Of a stretch of DNA of 64,000 nt, positions 1 to 9,458 are shown piece after piece. The stretch is from Methanolobus psychrotolerans (GTDB lineage: Archaea; Halobacteriota; Methanosarcinia; Methanosarcinales; Methanosarcinaceae), in assembly GCF_002243045.1 (NCBI RefSeq), contig NZ_MBKP01000004.1:1-64000 (forward strand). Reading direction: 5' to 3'. How positions within the stretch are numbered: the first letter of the stretch is position 1; every line of letters starts with the position of its first letter. The notes beneath the pieces were generated by a model. The model saw nothing but the letters and a program-made list of their open reading frames with translations. It was not told where the DNA came from and searched no databases. The position numbers were made by a program, and so were the translations under genes.

Positions 1-127
1 CAAGCATCTCTTCCAGATGCTTGACACGTTCTTCCAGTTTTTCTATTATCAAAAATAGCTGAGTAACAAGTTCGACGACTGCCTCAGGACCAGCATCATA
101 AACTGCAAGTATTTCTTCCCGTTCTAT
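1..127 (-). mobile_element. IS66-family transposase, N-terminal part (runs off window)
   Basis: The reverse strand encodes an open frame reading EREEILAVYDAGPEAVVELV and then a Leu/Glu coiled coil (EKLEERVKHLEEML). This is the usual N-terminus of IS66-type TnpC transposases, which precedes a zinc-binding and DDE catalytic part not present here. The frame is closed by TGA at 145-143. Between that stop and the conserved EREE there is no ATG, GTG or TTG. The codon at the right distance from the SD-like GAGGGGA is ATA (127-125), so an ATA start is inferred. Only about 42 codons are visible, so intactness cannot be judged. It sits just upstream of cbiQ, pointing away from it. The family call rests on pattern recognition of a short segment. 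Confidence 0.68.
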
Positions 128-441
128 ACAAATCCCCTCTGATCAATAAAATCTTTTTTCTGAACGTTAAAATGAGGTCATAGTATATTGATTTTTACTT
201 TAGTGCTGGAAGGATGGCTGAATAGTTACAATTTTTCTTAATATAATCACAAACAGAATTGAAAATTTCCATTCGGGAAAATTATTATTTTTGTTCTTTC
301 TCCTCTTACAGTTCTTGTTGATAATGTTTTATAACGATATATTTATGTACAATGCACAGTTTCTTATTTCCTAACAATTGTAATCTTATTTATATAAAGT
401 AAAATTTACTCCGTACTACCTCTTAATAACGTGATTGAAAA
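128..441. other. Intergenic region between the transposase and cbiQ
   Basis: About 310 bases of AT-rich DNA without a credible gene. It holds the 5' flank of the IS66-type element and, near its right end, the putative cbiQ promoter. I looked for cbiM or cbiN remnants, which commonly precede cbiQ, and saw none. No clear IS end or target-site duplication could be identified by eye. Confidence 0.6.
389..397 (+). promoter_or_regulatory. Putative TATA box for cbiQO
   Basis: The stretch TTTATATAA lies about 45-53 bases before the cbiQ ATG and matches the archaeal box A. It would place transcription start near 420 and give a short leader. It suggests that cbiQO has its own promoter despite the nearby transposase. 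Confidence 0.45.
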
Positions 442-1224
442 ATGACATACATTCTGGATGATTATGCAGTATTAAGTCCATTGAGGTTCAGGAATAACTG
501 GCTGAAATTAGCTATAGTAACTTTCGGAATTCTGGCAGGTGTTTCATCTTCATCTCCGCTTGTTCCTTTAACAATAGCATTATGTATGAGTTTTACAACG
601 ATTCATTTTGGAAAGGTTCCTGCAAGGTTCTATCTCCATATACTTGCGGTTCCGGCAGGCTTTGTGCTTGTGAGTGTTGTTATTATTGCCTTCTTTTTTG
701 GAGACGGTACTAAAATTTTTTCATTTGATGTTTTTGGCTATTCTCTGGGTGTGGATCCACAGGGTTTGAATATGGCTCTGCTGATCCTTGCAAGAACAAT
801 TGGCGGTATGTCATGCCTGTTTTTCCTGTCATTGACAACTCCAATGATAGAATTGTTTGCAGTTTTAAAGAAGGCAAAATTCCCGGATTCCTTTGTAGAG
901 ATCTCAATGATGATGTATCGCTATATCTTTGTATTTCTTGATGTTGCAATGGGCATAAAATATGCTCAGGAAGTCCGTTTGGGATACAGGAATTTTAAGA
1001 CATCATTCAGGTCTATGGTGATGCTTGGTGCTAATCTTTTCATAAGGTCATGGGAGCAGGGTGAAAAACTCTACCTGTCTATGAATTCAAGATGTTATGA
1101 CGGTAAATTGATAATGTATGACGAAAAAAGACCCGTGAAGATGCCTGAACTCTTACTGACTGGAGCTTATTTTACTATTGTGCTTACAGTTTTCTATCTT
1201 ACAAGGGGAATGTCGCTTATTTGA
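442..1224 (+). CDS. cbiQ: Energy-coupling factor cobalt transporter, transmembrane (T) protein CbiQ
   Basis: This is a 260-residue membrane protein with about five to six hydrophobic helices and a cytoplasmic loop carrying the coupling motifs typical of ECF T-components (MNSRCYDG, corresponding to the A-R-[GC] region that contacts the ATPase). With CbiO it forms the energising module for Co2+ uptake, normally working with the substrate-binding CbiM/CbiN. It is followed after 9 bases by cbiO, so the two are certainly co-transcribed. The cobalt assignment, rather than nickel or a vitamin, follows from the best-known family and from the B12 genes later in the window. No cbiM or cbiN is adjacent, which is unusual. 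Confidence 0.85.
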   Translation: MTYILDDYAVLSPLRFRNNWLKLAIVTFGILAGVSSSSPLVPLTIALCMSFTTIHFGKVPARFYLHILAVPAGFVLVSVVIIAFFFGDGTKIFSFDVFGYSLGVDPQGLNMALLILARTIGGMSCLFFLSLTTPMIELFAVLKKAKFPDSFVEISMMMYRYIFVFLDVAMGIKYAQEVRLGYRNFKTSFRSMVMLGANLFIRSWEQGEKLYLSMNSRCYDGKLIMYDEKRPVKMPELLLTGAYFTIVLTVFYLTRGMSLI

Positions 1225-1233
1225 GGTGAAATT

Positions 1234-2571
1234 GTGGTTATTTTAGAAACAAAAGATCTCAGTTACTCTTATCCCGATGGTACTCTGGCCCTTGATGGCA
1301 TCAGTATAAAGATTGAGAAGGGAAAGAAAATAGCTTTTGTTGGTCGCAACGGGTCAGGAAAATCCACCCTTTTCATGACACTTAATGGTACTCACCGCCC
1401 TCAGAATGGTGAGGTGCTCTTTCATGGGAAAACCCTTAAATATGATTCAAAATCCCTCCGGGAAGTAAGAAAAAGTGTGGGTATCGTTTTCCAGAATTCT
1501 GATGACCAGATATTTGCTCCAACTATTTACCAGGATGTGGCTTTTGGCCCCACGAATCTTGACTATCCTAAAGATAAGGTTGCAAAGATAGTACATGATA
1601 CTCTGGAGTATGTAGGACTGACCCACCTAAAGGACAAACCTCCTCATCATTTAAGTGGCGGGCAGAAAAAGAGGGTAGCAATAGCAGGAGTGGTTGCCAT
1701 GGATCCCGAAGTAATAGTTCTCGATGAACCCCTTTCCAATCTGGATCCTGTGGGTGCCGATGAGATTATGGACCTCCTGAATGAACTGAATTATTTCGGT
1801 AAGACAATTATCATCTCAACTCATGATGTTGACCTTGCATACGGTTGGGCAGATTATGTTTTCCTTATGAACAATCGTAAGGTTATAAGTGAAGGCACTC
1901 CTGAGGAGATATTCAGGCAGACTGAGAAGTTAAAGGAAGCCTACCTTAAAAGGCCTATTACCCTTGAGATTTACGACGAGATCCGAAAAAGGGGTATTGC
2001 ACGTGCTTCGAGGCCACCTCGTGACATTCCTGACCTAGTCCATACTCTGAGGCCACAGAATCTCATGTGGGTCGATGTCCCTCCTGAAGTGAAGGAAGGT
2101 GAGATCATAAACATGGGTATCCTTTACGGGGAGTTTGCCCAGGACTCTATGTATGAAGCGGCAAATTGTAAAGTACTTCACATACACGATGACGGTCTTG
2201 CAATAGTTGAGATGGGAAGGAAAGCCCTAAGGGCAGGTTCGATTGGCATCTATGACACTTCCCGGTATGACAATGAAGAACTTCTAAAGATCATAAAAAG
2301 AGATGGTTTTGAATGTGTCGGTGCCATGGGTAAGAAAAGCAAGATAGTCGCTGAAAGGGACGAGATCTATCTTGATGTCACCGCAGGTGTCATAGACCGC
2401 TCGATCCTAAATGCACTTTCAGGTCAGCGCTGCCTTATTCTCACACACGGTGGCATGGTGGACCATGCTCTTGATAGGATAAACGGGTATATTGAAAAGA
2501 GCGGAATAAACCTTCATGTGGGAATTGTTAATGGTGGTATGAAAAAAAGTGAAGGCGAGGAGTCACAGTGA
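1234..2571 (+). CDS. cbiO: Cobalt ECF transporter ATP-binding protein CbiO with extra C-terminal domain
   Basis: The ABC ATPase part (about residues 1-240) has Walker [11 protein letters not shown]-loop [12 protein letters not shown], signature LSGGQKKR and Walker B VIVLDEP. These are characteristic of CbiO-type ECF ATPases, which power Co2+ uptake at the membrane. The start is GTG, 9 bases after cbiQ, with AGGTGA as SD. The protein is 445 residues, whereas CbiO usually has about 280. The additional 170 or so residues after the linker [14 protein letters not shown] form a separate alpha/beta-like domain ([30 protein letters not shown]) that I do not recognise. It could be a regulatory or metal-sensing domain, which is inference. 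There is no frameshift at the junction. Confidence 0.88.
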   Translation: MVILETKDLSYSYPDGTLALDGISIKIEKGKKIAFVGRNGSGKSTLFMTLNGTHRPQNGEVLFHGKTLKYDSKSLREVRKSVGIVFQNSDDQIFAPTIYQDVAFGPTNLDYPKDKVAKIVHDTLEYVGLTHLKDKPPHHLSGGQKKRVAIAGVVAMDPEVIVLDEPLSNLDPVGADEIMDLLNELNYFGKTIIISTHDVDLAYGWADYVFLMNNRKVISEGTPEEIFRQTEKLKEAYLKRPITLEIYDEIRKRGIARASRPPRDIPDLVHTLRPQNLMWVDVPPEVKEGEIINMGILYGEFAQDSMYEAANCKVLHIHDDGLAIVEMGRKALRAGSIGIYDTSRYDNEELLKIIKRDGFECVGAMGKKSKIVAERDEIYLDVTAGVIDRSILNALSGQRCLILTHGGMVDHALDRINGYIEKSGINLHVGIVNGGMKKSEGEESQ

Positions 2572-2594
2572 TTGGAATCGAAGTTCATACAATC

Positions 2595-3431
2595 TCACAT
2601 GTTCTCATAGGTCTTTTTCAGCAAGAGTGCATCACCTTCGTTATCGGGGCTTTCACATATTAAAAGACCTTTTACTTTGAAGTCCTTCAATGCTTTCATC
2701 AGTCCGGTATATTCAAGATCAGAATCTTCAAGGTTAAGATGATTCTTCTCTCCTTTTTCACCATATTCGATACCTGATACATGCATGTGCATGTCATCAA
2801 GTCCTTCTCTGCCAAGTTTGTTTTCGACCAGTTCCAGCGTGGAAATGAATTCTTCGTAACAGTTCTCTTCTCCGCAGCTTCTTGCATGAAGGTGTGAAAA
2901 ATCAATACATGGTAGCACGTTCTCAAGATCAAAGCCAAGCATTACGCTCTCTGTGAGACTACCGAACTGTGTTGCCTTTCCAGTGGTTTCCGGGCGGAGG
3001 ATAACTTCGATGCCTTCATCTGCCAGTCGTGTAGTGAGCTGCTTTAATAATCCTGATACTCTGGCGTACACTATTTCCGATGTATCCTTCTGGTAGTATG
3101 CAGGATGGAACACGATATTCTTTGCACCACAAAGGCTTCCTATCCTTGCGGAGGTGTATATCCTTTCTATGCTCGCATCTACCTTTTCAGGTTCGGCTGA
3201 GTTGAGGTTGATGTAGTAAGGTGCATGCGCGCTCAGTGCAATATGTTCAGTTTTAGATTTCTCAAATACTTCTCGGGCGGTAGCTTCACCCATTTTTACT
3301 CCGCGGACAAATTCAAGTTCCATGCAGCCAAGTCCAAGTTCTCTTATTCTTTCAATGCCTGAGATGCTGTTACTTTTTTTTGAGCTGTTTGGAGTTCCTG
3401 CAGTTCCAAAAAGCAGTTTCGATGTTTTCAT
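2595..3431 (-). CDS. Endonuclease IV-like TIM-barrel protein
   Basis: A 278-residue AP-endonuclease-2/xylose-isomerase-like TIM barrel. The series of metal-ligand motifs expected for endonuclease IV is visible in order: SAHAPYYINL, FHPAYY, RPETTG, CIDFSHLHAR, HMHVSGIEYG and ICESP. Endonuclease IV is a three-zinc enzyme that cleaves abasic sites during base-excision repair. The glutamate context (RPETTGK rather than LENTAG) is slightly divergent, so a sugar isomerase role cannot be excluded. The ATG overlaps the stop of the upstream hypothetical gene (TAATG), indicating translational coupling. It converges on cbiO. Confidence 0.7.
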   Translation of the reverse strand: MKTSKLLFGTAGTPNSSKKSNSISGIERIRELGLGCMELEFVRGVKMGEATAREVFEKSKTEHIALSAHAPYYINLNSAEPEKVDASIERIYTSARIGSLCGAKNIVFHPAYYQKDTSEIVYARVSGLLKQLTTRLADEGIEVILRPETTGKATQFGSLTESVMLGFDLENVLPCIDFSHLHARSCGEENCYEEFISTLELVENKLGREGLDDMHMHVSGIEYGEKGEKNHLNLEDSDLEYTGLMKALKDFKVKGLLICESPDNEGDALLLKKTYENM

Positions 3432-3763
3432 TATGCTATGCCCAGCTTTGCTTTAAGTTCCTTCAATTTTTCAGTTGATAATTTAATCTCAACCAGTTCC
3501 ATGAAGGTGTCAATATCATCTTCTTCAAGTGAGCGGATGTCCTCTTTTCCTTCCATAGCAAGCTGAAACAGGTACTCCATTTCTTCCGGGTCCAGTTTAT
3601 CCATCCTGTTCCTGAAATCTGCTCCATCCTCTGCAATTTTGTGCGACAGGGGCCTGAGGATAAAAGGATAATTGTGTCCTGCTGAAGACACAGTATTTCC
3701 GCTAAGTTCAGGTGCAAGTTTGTTAAAGATCCTAGTGTCAATTTCGTTGAATACTCTACCCAT
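3431..3763 (-). CDS. Conserved hypothetical protein, about 110 residues
   Basis: A small soluble, acidic protein predicted mainly helical, with no Cys or recognisable catalytic motif. I know of similar short proteins in methanogens but not of a function. It contains an LDPEEMEYLFQLAMEG segment and a Lys-rich amphipathic C-terminus (STEKLKELKAKLG). Its stop overlaps the ATG of the endonuclease IV-like gene by one base, so the two are probably made together and may act together in DNA repair; that link is only inference from position. Confidence 0.6.
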   Translation of the reverse strand: MGRVFNEIDTRIFNKLAPELSGNTVSSAGHNYPFILRPLSHKIAEDGADFRNRMDKLDPEEMEYLFQLAMEGKEDIRSLEEDDIDTFMELVEIKLSTEKLKELKAKLGIA

Positions 3764-3794
3764 GGTCTCTAGTTGTAAAAAATAGTTTATAAAA

Positions 3795-4265
3795 TTATGT
3801 GCTACAACCAGATTTCAGGTGACCGTGAATATCTATCTCTCCGTGGGCTATCCTTGTTGAAGAAATAGGTTTTTCGTCATCAGCAAGGACGTATTCAATT
3901 CTCACAACCTTTATGTCCTTCATACCATTCTCATTCCTGATTTTGTTGATCTTTAGGGCAACAGGATGTGTTTCTGGGGATACTACAATGTAGTCATAAT
4001 CTTGGACGAGGGTATTCCCATAAGGGTCATTAAGTTCTATTATACTATAGTCCCGTTTTTTTGAAATTTCATTAATGTATTTACAAACCCTTTCCTTCCG
4101 GATGCTGTAGTCAGGGACACTGCGGGATCGCTTGTTTGCCATCTCGTTGGATGTAAGGCCGATATCCACATTTCCATTTTCGGCAAGTTCGAATGCTTTT
4201 CTTAAAAGTTTTCTGTGTCCGTCATGGAGCCATTCAAAAGTTCCGCCAACTACTACTCTGGCCAT
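3795..4265 (-). CDS. coaD: Phosphopantetheine adenylyltransferase (archaeal type)
   Basis: A 156-residue nucleotidyltransferase. It has the N-terminal GGTFEWLHDGH motif (variant HxGH, HDGH) for ATP phosphate binding and the C-terminal ISSTRI signature, which is the archaeal/eukaryotic PPAT pattern. It transfers AMP to 4'-phosphopantetheine to give dephospho-CoA, the penultimate step of coenzyme A synthesis in the cytoplasm. The C-terminus carries a short tail (GHLKSGCST). A short-spaced AAGGAG SD precedes the ATG. It is divergent from radA. Confidence 0.88.
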   Translation of the reverse strand: MARVVVGGTFEWLHDGHRKLLRKAFELAENGNVDIGLTSNEMANKRSRSVPDYSIRKERVCKYINEISKKRDYSIIELNDPYGNTLVQDYDYIVVSPETHPVALKINKIRNENGMKDIKVVRIEYVLADDEKPISSTRIAHGEIDIHGHLKSGCST

Positions 4266-4335
4266 TGCTCCTTAATGCCTGCTTTTAATGATAAGCTTTG
4301 TGTTATAAATAATACTTTCACCCTGCTCTCTTCAG

Positions 4336-4345
4336 GTATATATAC
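4336..4345 (+). promoter_or_regulatory. Putative TATA box for radA
   Basis: GTATATATAC, a perfect 10-base palindrome, lies 69-78 bases before the radA ATG in the 148-base gap between coaD and radA. It fits an archaeal box A with a leader of roughly 40 bases. Confidence 0.4.
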
Positions 4346-4413
4346 TCACAGATCAATTAGGTAATCGAATTGTGCACCAGAAGAAAACATGTGCACCCAT
4401 GGAGTTAAGATAA

Positions 4414-5391
4414 ATGTCAGAAGTGTTATTGGAAGAACTGGATCATGTAGGTCCTGCAACCGCACAGAAATTGAAAGATGCAGGATTTACGACGATTGAA
4501 GCAATTGCTGTATCCTCTCCGGCAGAGCTTGCAACTGCAGCCGAGATTGGTGAATCTACGGCATCAAAAATAATTCTTGCAGCTCGCCAGTCTGCTGATA
4601 TAGGTGGATTTGAGACGGGTGATGTTGTATTGGAACGCAGGAAACTGGTGGGCAAACTATCTACCGGATGTACCGAGTTCGATGAGATGATGGGTGGAGG
4701 TATAGAAACACAGGCAATCACTGAACTCTATGGTGAATTCGGGTCCGGAAAGACACAGGTTGCGCATCAGCTTGCTGTCAATGTGCAGTTGCCAAGGGAA
4801 ATGGGCGGACTTGGTGGTTCAGTAATCATCATTGATACTGAGAACACTTTCAGGCCGGAAAGGATTAAACAGATGGTAGAAGGTCTGTCTGAAGTATACG
4901 GTCAGGAATATGACCCCGAACAATTCCTTAGTCACATACATGTAGCACGTGCTTACAATTCCAATCACCAGATACTCCTTGTTGATTCGGCGATGGAACT
5001 TGCCAATGAATTGAAAGATACAGACATGCCGGTAAGGCTTCTTATTGTTGACTCTCTGACAGCTCATTTCAGAGCGGAGTACATAGGTAGGGGAACACTT
5101 GCTGATAGGCAGCAGAAGCTCAACAAACATCTTCACGGCCTGCAAAAGTGTGGAGATCTCTATAATTCATGTGTAGTAGTCACAAACCAGGTCATGTCCA
5201 AACCGGATGCATTTTTCGGTGACCCTACAAAACCAATCGGTGGCCATATTGTGGGACACACCGCAACTTTCAGGCTTTACCTGCGTAAATCCAAAGGTGA
5301 CAAGAGGATAGTCAAACTAGTAGATTCTCCAAACCTTCCGGATGGGGAAGCAATTATTTCGGTAACTACTCCGGGTCTGCGTGATCCATAA
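4414..5391 (+). CDS. radA: DNA repair and recombination recombinase RadA
   Basis: A 325-residue archaeal RecA/Rad51 homologue. Residues 1-60 form a helix-hairpin-helix DNA-binding domain ([17 protein letters not shown]). The ATPase core has Walker A GEFGSGKT near residue 107 and Walker [13 protein letters not shown]. Loops L1/L2 are in the [16 protein letters not shown] and [15 protein letters not shown] regions. RadA forms helical filaments on single-stranded DNA and performs strand exchange. There is no intein and the length is typical. It is transcribed alone and divergently from coaD. Confidence 0.96.
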   Translation: MSEVLLEELDHVGPATAQKLKDAGFTTIEAIAVSSPAELATAAEIGESTASKIILAARQSADIGGFETGDVVLERRKLVGKLSTGCTEFDEMMGGGIETQAITELYGEFGSGKTQVAHQLAVNVQLPREMGGLGGSVIIIDTENTFRPERIKQMVEGLSEVYGQEYDPEQFLSHIHVARAYNSNHQILLVDSAMELANELKDTDMPVRLLIVDSLTAHFRAEYIGRGTLADRQQKLNKHLHGLQKCGDLYNSCVVVTNQVMSKPDAFFGDPTKPIGGHIVGHTATFRLYLRKSKGDKRIVKLVDSPNLPDGEAIISVTTPGLRDP

Positions 5392-5560
5392 TTACGGATA
5401 ATTAAGCTGGGAATCAACGTAAGGGGATTCCATCTCCATTTTTAATATCTGATTTTAGATTGTCAATATTTCTTATTTTGCGATGTTTTTCATTTCCAGT
5501 TTGCCTGATGTACCCTGAGCATCGAAAACACTTTTATCTCTCTCTTGCAATCTATTTGTT

Positions 5561-6241
5561 ATGAAATTCAAGGCTCTTGTAATTGACATCGATGGCACTA
5601 TCACCCACATTGACCGTAGGCTCAGTCTGGAGGCCGCTGCTAAACTGCGTTCACTTGACATTCCTGTTGTGATAGCAACCGGAAATGTCCTCTGCTATGC
5701 CAAAGCCGCAGCCAAGCTTGTGGGCGTATGCTGCAATATCATTTCTGAGAATGGTGGTGTCATAGTCGATGGGTTTGATAAGGAGCCTATTGTTTCAGAT
5801 GTAATTCATGAATGTGAAGAAGCTTATGAATTCCTTTCCGGAACCTTTGATCTGGAGAAACTTGATTCGGTGCACAGGAAAACCGAAATCGTACTGAGGA
5901 ACAATTTTGATGTAGAAGACGCCAGGAAACTGCTGGGTTCACGTTTTCCCGGAGTGGAGATAATTGATACCCATTTTGCCATCCATATAAAGAGCAGGAA
6001 AATAAACAAGGGTACAGGACTCATTAAAATAGCAGAATTAATGGGGCTTAAAACTTCTGATTTTGTTGCCATTGGTGATTCAGTGAACGACCTTGAAATG
6101 CTTGAAGAAGCAGGTTTTGCAATTGCTGTAGGCAATGCAGATGATTCCTTAAAAGAAATCGCTGATTACATCAGCACAGCAACATATGGTGACGGTACAG
6201 CAGAAGCCATTGATTTCCTTTTATCAAAAGATCTTATCTAA
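5561..6241 (+). CDS. Archaeal phosphoglycolate phosphatase (HAD superfamily)
   Basis: A 226-residue HAD-family hydrolase with motif I DIDGTITH (nucleophile Asp near residue 9), motif II VIATGN, a Lys in the motif III region (RKINKGTGL) and motif IV GDSVNDLEML. This architecture with a C2-type cap is the archaeal phosphoglycolate phosphatase / sucrose-phosphatase-like branch, which removes phosphate from 2-phosphoglycolate or related sugar phosphates. The substrate is not provable from sequence. It converges on the PRC-barrel gene with a hairpin between. Confidence 0.82.
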   Translation: MKFKALVIDIDGTITHIDRRLSLEAAAKLRSLDIPVVIATGNVLCYAKAAAKLVGVCCNIISENGGVIVDGFDKEPIVSDVIHECEEAYEFLSGTFDLEKLDSVHRKTEIVLRNNFDVEDARKLLGSRFPGVEIIDTHFAIHIKSRKINKGTGLIKIAELMGLKTSDFVAIGDSVNDLEMLEEAGFAIAVGNADDSLKEIADYISTATYGDGTAEAIDFLLSKDLI

Positions 6242-6271
6242 GCCTGCTCTAAATCAAAATCAGTGACAGAA

Positions 6272-6298
6272 CTGCAAAGGTGGGATCATGCTTTGCAG
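6272..6298. terminator. Hairpin between convergent genes
   Basis: CTGCAAAG and CTTTGCAG form a perfect 8-bp stem with an 11-base loop, located between the converging phosphoglycolate phosphatase and PRC-barrel genes. Position and symmetry suggest a bidirectional terminator or RNA 3'-end stabiliser. No long T-tract follows, so the role is tentative. Confidence 0.4.
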
Positions 6299-6307
6299 CC
6301 TGATTAT

Positions 6308-6583
6308 TTATATACTGCTATGTTCTAAAGTCAATCCGCGTGCTATATTCTTGTCAACAACTATGTAGTCCTTTATTGCCCTGACGGATTCAAAAGGCAA
6401 TAATATATACTGTTCGTCAACTTTGTATCTTGATGTATCAAGACTCATATCCGGTTTAACTATCAGGTCTATAAGGTCTCCTGTCCTGATATCCATTACA
6501 ATATTGAACAGAATACCTATTTCTGTTCCATCTGTTGCCATTACCTGTTTGCTCGAAAGGTTCTTTGCAAAGACATTCGCCAT
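6308..6583 (-). CDS. PRC-barrel domain protein
   Basis: About 91 residues forming a single PRC-barrel (TDGTEIGILFNIVMDIRTGDLIDLIV), a small beta-barrel found in RimM and photosynthetic reaction-centre H subunits and common as stand-alone proteins in methanogens. In archaea such proteins have been linked to RNA processing or cell division; no specific role can be assigned here. Two in-frame ATGs exist (6589 and 6583). The SD GGTGA abuts the first, so the second, with about 6 bases of spacing, is preferred. It is located directly downstream of cdc48 in the same direction. Confidence 0.75.
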   Translation of the reverse strand: MANVFAKNLSSKQVMATDGTEIGILFNIVMDIRTGDLIDLIVKPDMSLDTSRYKVDEQYILLPFESVRAIKDYIVVDKNIARGLTLEHSSI

Positions 6584-6630
6584 TTTCATTCACCCTTTGA
6601 TATAAAAATCACATTTAAATTTTCATTTAT

Positions 6631-8868
6631 TTATCTGTATCCTATATAAGAACTTGCTTCTTCTTTCTTTATGCCGCCCTTGAAGTGTGCCTGTATTTTC
6701 TCATAATATTCCATCATGTTCTCAGAAAGCGTTGGTCTTACCTTGTTCAGTGCTTCCCTGAAATATTTCATGCCAATTTTTTCCACTTCAAAGTTCTCTC
6801 TCAGTGCAAGCATAACAGCTTCCCTGCAAACAGCTTCTATATCTGCTCCGACGAAACCTTCTGTAATGGCTGCAAGATCATCTATTGTTACATCATCATC
6901 CAGGGGTATATTCTTGGAATGTATCCTGAAAATATCTTTCCTGCCTGTTAAGGTGGATTGACCTACAAGCACCATTCTGTCAAATCGTCCTGATCTCAGG
7001 AGTGCCGGATCTATAATGTCAGGGCGGTTAGTTGCAGCGACTACAACTATTTCTTTTAGAGGCTCAAGACCGTCAAGCTCTGTTAAAAGCTGGTTCACAA
7101 TTCTTTCGGACACTTTAGAATCTTCAGACATCGTGCTTCTCATTGGTGCAATGGAATCTATCTCATCGAAGAATACAATGCATGGGGCTACCTGCCTTGC
7201 CTTTTTGAATGTTTCCCGGATGGCTTTTTCAGATTCTCCTACCCATTTTGAAAGCATTTGCGGTCCTTTGACACTAATGAAATTTGCATTTGATTCATTG
7301 GCAACTGCCTGTGCAATTAGTGTCTTTCCGGTACCCGGTGGGCCAAACAGTAAAACTCCTTTTGGAGGTTTAATTCCCATGCTGACAAATTTCTCAGGTC
7401 TTGTAAGTGGCCATTCCACAGCTTCCCTTATTTCTTGTTTTGCCTTGTCAAGCCCGCCGACATCATCCCACTTGACAGATGGTATTTCCACAAGCACTTC
7501 CCTCATTGCCGAGGGTTCTATTTCTCTCAGTGCATTCTCAAAATCGTCCTTGCATACCATTATAGTATCAAGTATCTCTTGGGGTATGTCTTCATCTTCG
7601 AGGTTGATATCAGGTAAAGCACGTCTCAGAGAACGCATTGCAGCTTCCTGTACAAGTGCAAGAAGGTCTGCACCGACAAATGCCTGTGTGTGTTTTGCAA
7701 TGTAATCCAGAAAATCCTGATCAACATCTTCAGCCAGGGGTACGCCTCTGGTGTGTATCTGCAGTATCTCAAGACGGTCATCGGTATCTGGAACGCCTAT
7801 CTCTATCTCCCTGTCAAACCTTCCAGGTCTGCGGAGTGCCGGATCAATGGCATCCAAACGGTTGGTGGCACCAATAACAACGACCTGTCCTCTTTCTTCA
7901 AGACCGTCCATCATTGTAAGCAGCTGGGCAACAACCCTGCGCTCAACTTCTCCTGTAACGTTCTGTCTTTTTGGTGCGATGGAATCGATCTCATCTATGA
8001 ATATAATTGAAGGTGCTTCATCTTCAGCTTCCTCAAATATCTTACGGATACGCTCTTCACTTTCACCGTAATACTTACCCATGATCTCGGGTCCTGCGAT
8101 GTAGAGGAAATTTGCCCTGGATTCATTTGCAACAGCTTTGGCAATTAGTGTCTTTCCGGTACCCGGTGGTCCGTAAAGAATTATTCCTTTTGGAGGTTCG
8201 ATGTTAAGTCTTTGGAAGAGCTCAGGATGTTTCAATGGAAGCTCTATCATTTCCCTGACGCGCTGCATTTCTGATCCAAGGCCACCGATATCCTCATAGG
8301 TTATTCCTCTGGTTGCACCATCATAACCGCGGACAGGTTTCTGGCGAAGTTCAATTTCTGTAAATTCTCCGACGATAAGAATCTCTTCCTTAGGTTCGGC
8401 ATCCACTGCTATAAGTGGTATTGCCTGTCCCCCTCCCATCTGGGTTGACATAGGCTGTGTCATCGAACTGATGATGGGGATTATGTCTCCTTCAACAAGA
8501 GGTCTCTTCATGATATTACGCTTGATTATTTCGCTGATATGGTCTCCGTACTCCATGGTGACGCCTTCAGGAGGTGCCAGCACAACTTTTGTAGCAGTTA
8601 CAACGTCGGCTTTCCTTACAGTTACTCTCTCACCAATTCCAACACCTGCATTCTGCCTGATAAATCCGTCTATCCTGACAATTCCCTGTCCCCAGTCCTG
8701 TCTCTCAGCTCTCCATACCTTGGCTGCGGTTTTTCTCTTTCCTTCTATCTCAACAATGTCTCCTGGTGAGAGTTGCAGGCTTAAGAGTGTAGTAGGGTCC
8801 AGACGGATAATTCCCCTTCCAAAATCATTAGGGTGCGCTTTTTCTACTTTGATCTGTACTTCGTCCAT
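6631..8868 (-). CDS. cdc48: AAA+ ATPase Cdc48/VAT (CDC48 subfamily)
   Basis: A 745-residue protein with the VAT-type N-domain (double-psi barrel plus four-stranded barrel, about residues 1-185) and two AAA modules. Each module has Walker A GPPGTGKT (near residues 234 and 511), Walker [11 protein letters not shown] / [10 protein letters not shown] and an SRH with arginine finger ([20 protein letters not shown]). It forms a hexameric unfoldase that pulls proteins apart and can feed the archaeal 20S proteasome. The tail ends in GYR with a penultimate Tyr, the position used by proteasome-docking tails, but the preceding Gly is not a good match to the hydrophobic position. Confidence 0.96.
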   Translation of the reverse strand: MDEVQIKVEKAHPNDFGRGIIRLDPTTLLSLQLSPGDIVEIEGKRKTAAKVWRAERQDWGQGIVRIDGFIRQNAGVGIGERVTVRKADVVTATKVVLAPPEGVTMEYGDHISEIIKRNIMKRPLVEGDIIPIISSMTQPMSTQMGGGQAIPLIAVDAEPKEEILIVGEFTEIELRQKPVRGYDGATRGITYEDIGGLGSEMQRVREMIELPLKHPELFQRLNIEPPKGIILYGPPGTGKTLIAKAVANESRANFLYIAGPEIMGKYYGESEERIRKIFEEAEDEAPSIIFIDEIDSIAPKRQNVTGEVERRVVAQLLTMMDGLEERGQVVVIGATNRLDAIDPALRRPGRFDREIEIGVPDTDDRLEILQIHTRGVPLAEDVDQDFLDYIAKHTQAFVGADLLALVQEAAMRSLRRALPDINLEDEDIPQEILDTIMVCKDDFENALREIEPSAMREVLVEIPSVKWDDVGGLDKAKQEIREAVEWPLTRPEKFVSMGIKPPKGVLLFGPPGTGKTLIAQAVANESNANFISVKGPQMLSKWVGESEKAIRETFKKARQVAPCIVFFDEIDSIAPMRSTMSEDSKVSERIVNQLLTELDGLEPLKEIVVVAATNRPDIIDPALLRSGRFDRMVLVGQSTLTGRKDIFRIHSKNIPLDDDVTIDDLAAITEGFVGADIEAVCREAVMLALRENFEVEKIGMKYFREALNKVRPTLSENMMEYYEKIQAHFKGGIKKEEASSYIGYR

Positions 8869-8908
8869 TATTTACATCCCAAAAATCATTTTGAATCAAT
8901 AGTTGATT

Positions 8909-8919
8909 GTGATTTATAT
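8909..8919 (-). promoter_or_regulatory. Putative cdc48 TATA box
   Basis: On the reverse strand AGATATAAATC lies about 40-50 bases before the cdc48 ATG and fits an archaeal box A. The remaining 8920-9132 gap contains TTTAAATAC (8996-9004), a candidate box A for the divergent TRAM gene, and no gene. Confidence 0.4.
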
Positions 8920-9132
8920 CTACCTATTTTATTCTAAAGAATAAATAAGATATGGTGTCCGTCTTTATCTCCACTATGTTTTCCTGTCAAGAACATTTAA
9001 ATACCTGTTGTGTATACTTATCGGTGTAAGATTTGATACTATTCTGGGATTCAGTAAAATTGGATTTTTAATCTATGGCGTTTTTCAGCATGGTCTTCAG
9101 TCTTAGTTTTGAATTAAAGGACGTGCATTATT

Positions 9133-9345
9133 TTGTTTAATAACAATGACAGAGAATCAACAGCTCCTGTAGATGTTGGAGAGACCTACGAAGTAACGAT
9201 TGAAGATATCGCAAGAGAAGGAGATGGCATCGCCAGGGTAGAAGGATTTGTTATCTTTGTACCACAGACACAAGTCGGCGACACTGTAAACATTAAGATC
9301 ACAAGAGTATTGCGTAAATTCGCTTTTGGAGAGAAAGAAGAATAA
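9133..9345 (+). CDS. TRAM-domain RNA-binding protein
   Basis: A 70-residue single TRAM domain (GETYEVTIEDIAREGDGIARVEGFVIFVP) ending with KFAFGE. Stand-alone TRAM proteins are abundant in methanogens, bind RNA and have been described as RNA-chaperone-like, cold-shock-protein analogues. The reading frame has no ATG near the domain. The ORF begins with TTG preceded by AAAGGA about 11 bases upstream, so the start is plausible but not certain. A strong hairpin terminator follows. The 5' leader would be about 100 bases if the upstream TTTAAATAC box is used. Confidence 0.85.
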   Translation: MFNNNDRESTAPVDVGETYEVTIEDIAREGDGIARVEGFVIFVPQTQVGDTVNIKITRVLRKFAFGEKEE

Positions 9346-9352
9346 TTCTTTC

Positions 9353-9387
9353 AAGAATGGTTATTAACCATTCTTCATACTCTTTTT
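9353..9387 (+). terminator. Intrinsic-type terminator after TRAM gene
   Basis: AAGAATGGTTA and TAACCATTCTT are perfect 11-base complementary arms around a single T, followed by CATACTCTTTTTG. A strong hairpin plus T-run 8 bases after the stop codon fits a transcription terminator. Confidence 0.65.
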
Positions 9388-9458
9388 GTTTTATTTCTTA
9401 TTCATTTTCACGCATTCTATAGGAAACTTATTTATGTGCTAATATCTCATGTTTTGAT

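Noticed and set aside
7016-7705. 229-aa + strand ORF opposite cdc48
   Set aside because: It is an antisense shadow of the conserved AAA domains; composition is Ser-rich, as expected for the reverse of that coding frame.
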